Assembly: GCF_004339565.1 (NCBI RefSeq)
Contig: NZ_SMFZ01000001.1
Location: forward strand, 1,550,001-1,614,000
Length of the DNA: 64,000 nt
From: Pseudonocardia endophytica
Lineage (GTDB): Bacteria; Actinomycetota; Actinomycetes; Mycobacteriales; Pseudonocardiaceae
Direction of reading: 5' to 3'
In this document: positions 58,975 through 64,000 of the stretch, piece by piece
How positions within the stretch are numbered: position 1 is the first letter of the stretch
Layout: each line of letters begins with the position of its first letter
Program-made: the position numbers and the translations under genes
The notes under the pieces: model-generated
What the model saw: the letters and a program-made list of their open reading frames with translations, nothing else
Databases searched by the model: none
Told to the model about the DNA's origin: nothing

Positions 58975-61224
58975 GTGACGAGCACTCTGTCCCGACCTCG
59001 AGTCGATCCCCCGCCGCGGCCCGCGGACCCACCGGCCCGGCGCGTCACCTGGCACCGGGCCGCACTCGTCGTGCTGCTCGGCGGCACCGCAGTGCTCTAC
59101 CTGTGGGGTCTGTCGGCCTCCGGGTGGGGCAACGCGTTCTACGCGGCCGCGTCCCAGGCGGGCGGTGTGAGCTGGAAGGCCTGGTTCTTCGGGTCGTCGG
59201 ACGCCGCGAACGCGATCACCGTGGACAAGGCGCCCGGCGCGCTGTGGGTCACCGGGCTGTCGGTCCGGATCTTCGGGCTGAGCAGCTGGAGCGTGCTGGC
59301 GCCGCAGGCACTGATGGGCGTCGGGTCGGTCGGGCTGCTGTACGCGTGCGTGCGCCGGGCGGCCGGGCCGTGGGCCGCGCTGCTGGCCGGTGCGACGCTC
59401 GCGCTGACGCCGGTCGCCGTGCTGATGTTCCGCTACGACAACCCGGACGCGCTGCTGGTCCTGGTGCTGCTCGGCGGCGCGTACGCGACGCTGCGCGCGG
59501 TCGAGCGGGGTCACGCGCGGTGGCTCGTGCTGGCCGGCGCGCTGGCCGGGTTCGGGTTCCTGGCGAAGATGCTGCAGGCGTTCCTCGTGGTGCCGGCGTT
59601 CACGGCCGTGTGGCTGGCCGCGGCGCCCGTCGGATGGTGGCGACGGGTGCGCGGGCTCGCGCTGTCCGCCGTCGCGCTCGTCGTGTCCGCTGGGTGGTGG
59701 GTGCTGGTCGTCGAGCTGTGGCCGGCGTCCGACCGGCCGTTCATCGGCGGATCGCAGACGAACAGCGTGCTCGAGCTCGTGTTCGGCTACAACGGGTTCG
59801 GCCGGCTCACCGGCGACGAGGTCGGCAGCGTCGGCGGCGGAGCGGGCGGTGCAGGGGGCGGCTGGGGATCGACCGGCATCCTGCGGCTGTTCGGCTCCGA
59901 GATGGGCGCCGAGGCGTCCTGGCTGCTGCCGGCCGCGCTGCTGCTGCTCGGTGCGCTGGTCTGGGTCACCTGGCGCCGTCCGCGCACCGATCCGCTCCGC
60001 GTGCAGGCGATCCTGTGGGGAGGATGGCTGCTCGTCACCGGCCTGACGTTCAGCTTCATGGCCGGGATCATCCACCCGTACTACCTGGTCGCGATCGCTC
60101 CGGCGACGGCCGCGCTGGTCGGGCTCGGTGCGGTGACGCTGTGGCGGGACCGCGCGTCCACCGCGCAGCGGGTGCTGCTGGCCGCCGCGGTGGCCGTGAC
60201 GGCCGTCTGGTCGTTCGCGCTGCTGGCGGACGCGTCGTCGTGGATGCCGTGGATCCGCTGGGGCGTGCTCGGGCTCGGGCTGGTCGCGGCCGGGGCGCTG
60301 GCCGGTGTGCACCGCATGCCGCGCGCGCTGGCGGTCGGGGTCGCGACGGCCGCGCTCCTGGCCGGTGGGGGCGGCACGGCGGCCTGGGCGGTCGCGACGG
60401 CCGCGACGCCGCACACCGGGGCGATCCCGAGCTCCGGGCCGTCCGGGTACGGCCAGGGTCCCGGCGGGCGCGGCGGGCCGGGTGGAGGCGTCGGCGGACG
60501 GGGTGGGATGCCGCCCGGTGGGTTCGGCGGAGGCTCCGGCGGTCCTGGCGGGAACGCGACGGGCGGGCAGGCCGGCACGAGCACCGGCGGCACGGCCGCG
60601 GGCGGCACCGGCGCGGCCGCGGGCGGCAGCGGCACGGCCGCGGGCGGCAGCGGCACGGGCCCGGGCGGCAGCGGCACGGGCCCGGGCGGCACCGGCACCG
60701 GTGGCGCGGCTGGCGGCACCGGCGCGGCCGGTTCGGCTCCCGGGTCCGGCACGGGTACGGCCGGCAACGGGACCGGCGCCGTTCGTCAGGGCGGGACGGG
60801 CGGCACGGGCGGTCGCGGCGGTGGACCGGGCGGGATCCTCTCCTCCCCCGTGCCGACCGCCGCCGTCACGTCGCTGATCAGCGAGAACGCGTCGGACTAC
60901 ACGTGGGCGGCCGCCGCCGTGTCGTCGAACCAGGCGGCCGGTTACCAGCTCGCCACACAGCTGCCGGTGATGGCCGTCGGCGGGTTCAACGGCACCGACC
61001 CGTACCCCACGTTGCAGCAGTTCCAGCAGATGGTCGCGAACGGGCAGATCCACTGGTTCGTCGGCTCGACCGGTGGCGGCTTCGGCGGCGGGCCGGGCGG
61101 GCAGACGAGCAGCGGCGGCAGCGAGGCGGCGACGGAGATCGCCGAGTGGGTCGCGTCGACGTACACGGCCCACACCGTCGACGGCGTCACGCTCTACGAC
61201 CTGACCACCCCGGCGGCCGGGTGA
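58975..61224 (+). CDS. GT39-family membrane glycosyltransferase, YkcB-like (paralogue 2)
   Basis: A 749-residue paralogue of the proteins at 50774 and 62708. It has ASGWGNAFYAAASQAG, then ANAITVDKAPGALW, FRYDNPDALL and GIIHPYYLVAIAP. The mid-core Gly-rich loop is short (about residues 285-298). After the last TM comes a very long Gly/Thr/Ala tail (about residues 490-625, repeated units of GGSGTGP and GGTGAA), then a C-terminal domain ending LYDLTTPAAG. GTG 58975 is chosen; GTG 58966 would add three residues. It is followed by a hairpin and then the GT2-GtrA gene. Confidence 0.87.
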   Translation: MTSTLSRPRVDPPPRPADPPARRVTWHRAALVVLLGGTAVLYLWGLSASGWGNAFYAAASQAGGVSWKAWFFGSSDAANAITVDKAPGALWVTGLSVRIFGLSSWSVLAPQALMGVGSVGLLYACVRRAAGPWAALLAGATLALTPVAVLMFRYDNPDALLVLVLLGGAYATLRAVERGHARWLVLAGALAGFGFLAKMLQAFLVVPAFTAVWLAAAPVGWWRRVRGLALSAVALVVSAGWWVLVVELWPASDRPFIGGSQTNSVLELVFGYNGFGRLTGDEVGSVGGGAGGAGGGWGSTGILRLFGSEMGAEASWLLPAALLLLGALVWVTWRRPRTDPLRVQAILWGGWLLVTGLTFSFMAGIIHPYYLVAIAPATAALVGLGAVTLWRDRASTAQRVLLAAAVAVTAVWSFALLADASSWMPWIRWGVLGLGLVAAGALAGVHRMPRALAVGVATAALLAGGGGTAAWAVATAATPHTGAIPSSGPSGYGQGPGGRGGPGGGVGGRGGMPPGGFGGGSGGPGGNATGGQAGTSTGGTAAGGTGAAAGGSGTAAGGSGTGPGGSGTGPGGTGTGGAAGGTGAAGSAPGSGTGTAGNGTGAVRQGGTGGTGGRGGGPGGILSSPVPTAAVTSLISENASDYTWAAAAVSSNQAAGYQLATQLPVMAVGGFNGTDPYPTLQQFQQMVANGQIHWFVGSTGGGFGGGPGGQTSSGGSEAATEIAEWVASTYTAHTVDGVTLYDLTTPAAG

Positions 61225-61243
61225 TCGCCCGCCGTCGAGGCCA

Positions 61244-61286
61244 CCGTGCGCCGTCCGCCGCGTTCCGCGCGTCGGGCGGCGCACGG
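61244..61286 (+). terminator. Hairpin after GT39 (paralogue 2)
   Basis: CCGTGCGCCG (61244-61253) pairs perfectly with CGGCGCACGG (61277-61286), and an inner CGCG/CGCG pair tightens the loop. It is 20 bp past the stop, 114 bp before the next gene. Confidence 0.6.
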
Positions 61287-61400
61287 CCGTCCGTTCCCCC
61301 TGGCGACGTGACCGATACCACCCCGTCGGGTGACGCCCGCACAGCTCGCACACAGGTCGATCACACGGGCGCGACAGCGCCGGACACGAGAGTTCTCCCC

Positions 61401-62711
61401 ATGAGCCCCGTACTCACCGACACCCCGGCCGGTACCCGGCCGCCGGACGCCTCCGACACGGCGCCGCTGCTGCTCCCCGCACCCGGCGACCGCACGGTGC
61501 TCGACATCGTCGTCCCGGTCCACAACGAGCAGGACGATCTCGAGGACTCGGTGCGGCGGCTGCTCGACCACCTCCGCGGATCGTTCCCCTACTCGTTCCG
61601 GATCACCGTGGCGGACAACGCCTCCGTCGACGACACCCCGATGATCGCGGCCCGGCTGGCGGCGACGCTGCCGGAGGTGCGCTCGGTCCGGCTGGAGGCG
61701 AAGGGGCGCGGGAGGGCGCTGCGCACGGTCTGGTCCGCTTCCGACGCGCTGGTGCTCGCCTACTGCGACGTCGACCTGTCGACCGACCTGAACGCCGTCC
61801 TCCCGCTCGTCGCGCCGCTGGTGTCCGGCCACTCCGACCTGGCGATCGGGACGCGCCTGAGCAAGGCGTCGCGGGTGGTGCGCGGCGCCAAGCGCGAGTT
61901 CATCTCCCGCTCCTACAACCTGATCCTGCGCGGGGCTCTGTCCGCCGGCTTCTCCGACGCCCAGTGCGGCTTCAAGGCGATCCGCTCGGACGTCGCGCGG
62001 CAGCTGCTGCCGCTCGTCGAGGACACGGGGTGGTTCTTCGACACCGAGCTGCTGGTGCTGGCCGAGAAGGCCGGCCTGCGGATCCACGAGGTCCCCGTCG
62101 ACTGGGTGGACGACCCGAACTCCAGTGTGGACATCGTTCGCACCGCGACCGACGACCTGAAGGGCGTCTGGCGGGTCGGACGGGCGCTGGCCACCGGGGC
62201 GCTGCCGCTGGGCGAGATCCGGGCCCAGCTCGGCCGCGAGCCACTGGACCCGACGCCGGTCCCGGGCGTGCCGAGGTCCATGCCGTTCCAGCTGGCCCGA
62301 TTCGCCGCGATCGGTATCGCGTCCACCGTGGCGAACCTGGTGCTGTTCGTCGCGCTGCGCGGGCTGATGGGCGCGATCGCGGCGAACGTGCTGGCCATGC
62401 TGATCTGCGCGATCGCGAACACGGCCGCCAACCGCCGGTTCACGTTCGGCGTCCGCGGCCGCGAACGCGCGGCGACCCACCAGTTCCAGGGCCTGGTCGT
62501 GTTCGGGATCGGCCTGCTCCTGACGACCGGCGCCCTGGCCCTGCTCGGGATCCTCGCGCCCGGCGTCCACACGGCCGTCGAGGTCGCCGTCATCGTCGTG
62601 GCCAACCTCGTCGCGACCGTGATCCGGTTCGTGCTGTTCCGTTCCTGGGTGTTCCGGCGCAGGCCCGCGACCCCCGTCCGCTCCTCGTCCGAATCGGAGA
62701 TCCCGGCGTGA
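61401..62711 (+). CDS. GT2 glycosyltransferase fused to GtrA-like membrane domain
   Basis: A 436-residue two-domain protein. Residues about 30-280 are a GT2 domain (DIVVPVHNEQDDLEDSV, with DVDLS in LAYCDVDLSTD as the DXD motif and AIGTRLSKAS). The C-terminal ~150 residues are a four-helix GtrA-like domain (FQLARFAAIGIASTVANL, then FTFGVRGRERAATHQ). Such proteins, related to YkcC and dolichyl-phosphate sugar synthases, make polyprenyl-phosphate sugar donors and may flip them. It is directly followed, with a 4-bp GTGA overlap, by the third GT39 gene, which should use its product. Confidence 0.92.
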   Translation: MSPVLTDTPAGTRPPDASDTAPLLLPAPGDRTVLDIVVPVHNEQDDLEDSVRRLLDHLRGSFPYSFRITVADNASVDDTPMIAARLAATLPEVRSVRLEAKGRGRALRTVWSASDALVLAYCDVDLSTDLNAVLPLVAPLVSGHSDLAIGTRLSKASRVVRGAKREFISRSYNLILRGALSAGFSDAQCGFKAIRSDVARQLLPLVEDTGWFFDTELLVLAEKAGLRIHEVPVDWVDDPNSSVDIVRTATDDLKGVWRVGRALATGALPLGEIRAQLGREPLDPTPVPGVPRSMPFQLARFAAIGIASTVANLVLFVALRGLMGAIAANVLAMLICAIANTAANRRFTFGVRGRERAATHQFQGLVVFGIGLLLTTGALALLGILAPGVHTAVEVAVIVVANLVATVIRFVLFRSWVFRRRPATPVRSSSESEIPA

Positions 62712-64000
62712 CCACGCTCCTCTCCCGCCCGACCGGCACCACGGATGCGCCCCCGGCCACCGGCCCGGGGCGCCGCTCCGTGTCCGAGTGGGTCGCGCTG
62801 GCCGTGCTGCTCGTCGGCACCGGCGCGCTGTACCTGTGGAACCTCGGTGCGTCCGGCTGGGCGAACTCGTTCTACGCGGCCGCCGTCCAGGCGGGCACCC
62901 AGAACTGGACCGCGTTCTTCTTCGGTTCGCTCGACGCCGGCAACGCGATCACAGTGGACAAGCCGCCCGCCTCGCTGTGGCCGATGGAGATCGCGGGCCG
63001 GATCTTCGGCTTCTCGTCCTGGTCGATGCTGGTGCCGCAGGCACTGATGGGCGTCGCGACGGTCGCGCTGCTGTACGCGGCCGTGCGCCGCGCGGCGGGC
63101 CCCGGCGCAGGGCTGATCGCCGGGGCGCTGATGGCGCTCACGCCGGTCGCGGCGCTGATGTTCCGGTTCAACAACCCGGACGCCCTCCTGGTCCTGCTGA
63201 TGGTCGCGGCCGCCTACTGCACGGTCCGGGCGGCCGAGCGCGGCAGCACCCGGTGGATCCTGCTGGCCGGCCTCGTGATCGGGTTCGCGTTCCTGGCCAA
63301 GAGCCTGCAGGCGTTCCTCGTGCTGCCGGGCCTGGCGCTGGCCTACCTCTGGGCCGCACCCGGTTCGGTGCGACGGCGGGTCGTGCAGCTTCTCGGGTCG
63401 GGCATCGCGATCGTCGTCGGCGCCGGCTGGTGGCTGCTGGCGGTGGCGTTGTGGCCGGTGTCGTCGCGCCCGTACATCGGCGGGTCCGGTGACAACACGC
63501 CGCTCGGCCTCGCGTTCGGCTACAACGGCCTGGGCCGCATCTTCGGCGACGAGCGTGGCGGTCCCGGCGCTGGCGGCGGGCTCGGCGACATGCCGGGCGA
63601 CGCGGCAGGAGGCGCTCTCCCCGGTGGCGCGACCGGCGGCGCCCTCCCCGGCGGCACCGGCGGGTTCCCAGGCGGCATGCCTCCCGGCGGCGCTGGTGGG
63701 GGCGGCGGGCCGGGTGGCATGTTCGGCGGTCAGGCCGGGCTGCTGCGGATGTTCGGGGAGTCGTTCGCGACTCAGGTGAGCTGGCTGCTGCCGGCAGCGC
63801 TCGTCCTGCTCGTGGCGTCGCTGTGGTTCACCCGACGGGCCGTGCGCACCGACCGGACACGGGCCGCGCTGCTGGCATGGGGCGGCTGGACCGTGGTCAC
63901 GGTGCTGGTGTTCAGCTTCATGAGCGGGATCATCCACCCCTACTACACGGTGGCGCTGGCTCCCGGGATCGCCGCGACGGTCGCGATCGGCGGGGCGGTG
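62708..64000 (+). CDS. GT39-family membrane glycosyltransferase, YkcB-like (paralogue 3, cut by window end)
   Basis: At least 431 residues, open at the window end. GTG 62708 overlaps the GT2-GtrA stop. The catalytic region ASGWANSFYAAAVQAG, then SLDAGNAITVDKPPASLW matches paralogue 1. It has FRFNNPDALL and GIIHPYYTVALAP. A 55-residue Gly/Pro/Ala-rich insert (about residues 284-338) lies at the same place as the short Gly loops of the other two paralogues. The C-terminal domain is outside the window. Confidence 0.9.
   Translation, partial: MTTLLSRPTGTTDAPPATGPGRRSVSEWVALAVLLVGTGALYLWNLGASGWANSFYAAAVQAGTQNWTAFFFGSLDAGNAITVDKPPASLWPMEIAGRIFGFSSWSMLVPQALMGVATVALLYAAVRRAAGPGAGLIAGALMALTPVAALMFRFNNPDALLVLLMVAAAYCTVRAAERGSTRWILLAGLVIGFAFLAKSLQAFLVLPGLALAYLWAAPGSVRRRVVQLLGSGIAIVVGAGWWLLAVALWPVSSRPYIGGSGDNTPLGLAFGYNGLGRIFGDERGGPGAGGGLGDMPGDAAGGALPGGATGGALPGGTGGFPGGMPPGGAGGGGGPGGMFGGQAGLLRMFGESFATQVSWLLPAALVLLVASLWFTRRAVRTDRTRAALLAWGGWTVVTVLVFSFMSGIIHPYYTVALAPGIAATVAIGGAV

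Overview
The window reads as a chromosome segment of a very GC-rich actinobacterium, most likely Pseudonocardia or a close relative (Pseudonocardiaceae). The reasons are many GTG and one TTG start codon, translationally coupled GTGA/ATGA junctions, Streptomyces-type families (MatB-like synthetase, GlnR-like operator, AraC/TetR regulators), and an actinomycete mycosporine (mysABCD) operon of the kind known from Actinosynnema and Pseudonocardia. I saw no rRNA, tRNA or CRISPR array. Genes are mostly short operons on alternating strands, and many intergenic gaps hold palindromic elements.

Layout. 1-6124: a putative type III PKS/prenylated quinone locus: end of a geranylgeranyl-reductase-like gene, UbiA prenyltransferase, methyltransferase, type III PKS, IPP isomerase, then an FAD hydroxylase. 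6162-15953: mostly housekeeping or unlinked genes (Rsm22-type methyltransferase, CobW GTPase, PfkB kinase, secreted GH16, cupin, two tandem duplicate TetR genes, PHP protein, CYTH-CHAD protein). 15962-16991: an intact IS5-family element in a CTAG site directly upstream of the CYTH-CHAD gene. 17170-22818: MatB-like ligase, AraC regulator, DHFR-like protein, FAD-linked oxidase and a renalase-like oxidoreductase. 22861-23868: two tandem repeat arrays. 23879-26967: menC, a Baeyer-Villiger-type monooxygenase and a divergent TetR with a clear operator.

26964-33757 is the most novel-looking block: divergent operons combining a PLP beta-replacement enzyme, a GHMP kinase and a DUF364 metal-associated protein with a FecCD/ATPase/lipoprotein importer and an MFS exporter. 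I read it as a candidate metallophore or metal-acquisition system, with a Zur-like sequence in the divergent promoter. 33877-38253 holds assimilatory nitrate reduction (nasA plus an NADH:nitrite-reductase-like flavoprotein, GlnR-like box) and a divergent siderophore-interacting protein. A decayed toxin-antitoxin pair follows.

38827-45518 is the UV-sunscreen locus: mysA-mysB-mysC-mysD, a HAD-like protein that has lost its catalytic aspartates, a divergent TetR with operators, and a TauD-type dioxygenase. 45650-47140 encodes a signal-less subtilisin and a separate small I9-like propeptide/inhibitor. 47297-64000 has an OmpR-type two-component system, a MerR regulator and three paralogous membrane GT39 glycosyltransferases with a GT2-GtrA protein (YkcB/YkcC-like cell-surface glycosylation), the first behind a 28-bp perfect palindrome and a structured leader. 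Fatty-acyl/CoA genes, a sucrase/ferredoxin-like protein and a Cof-type HAD lie among them.
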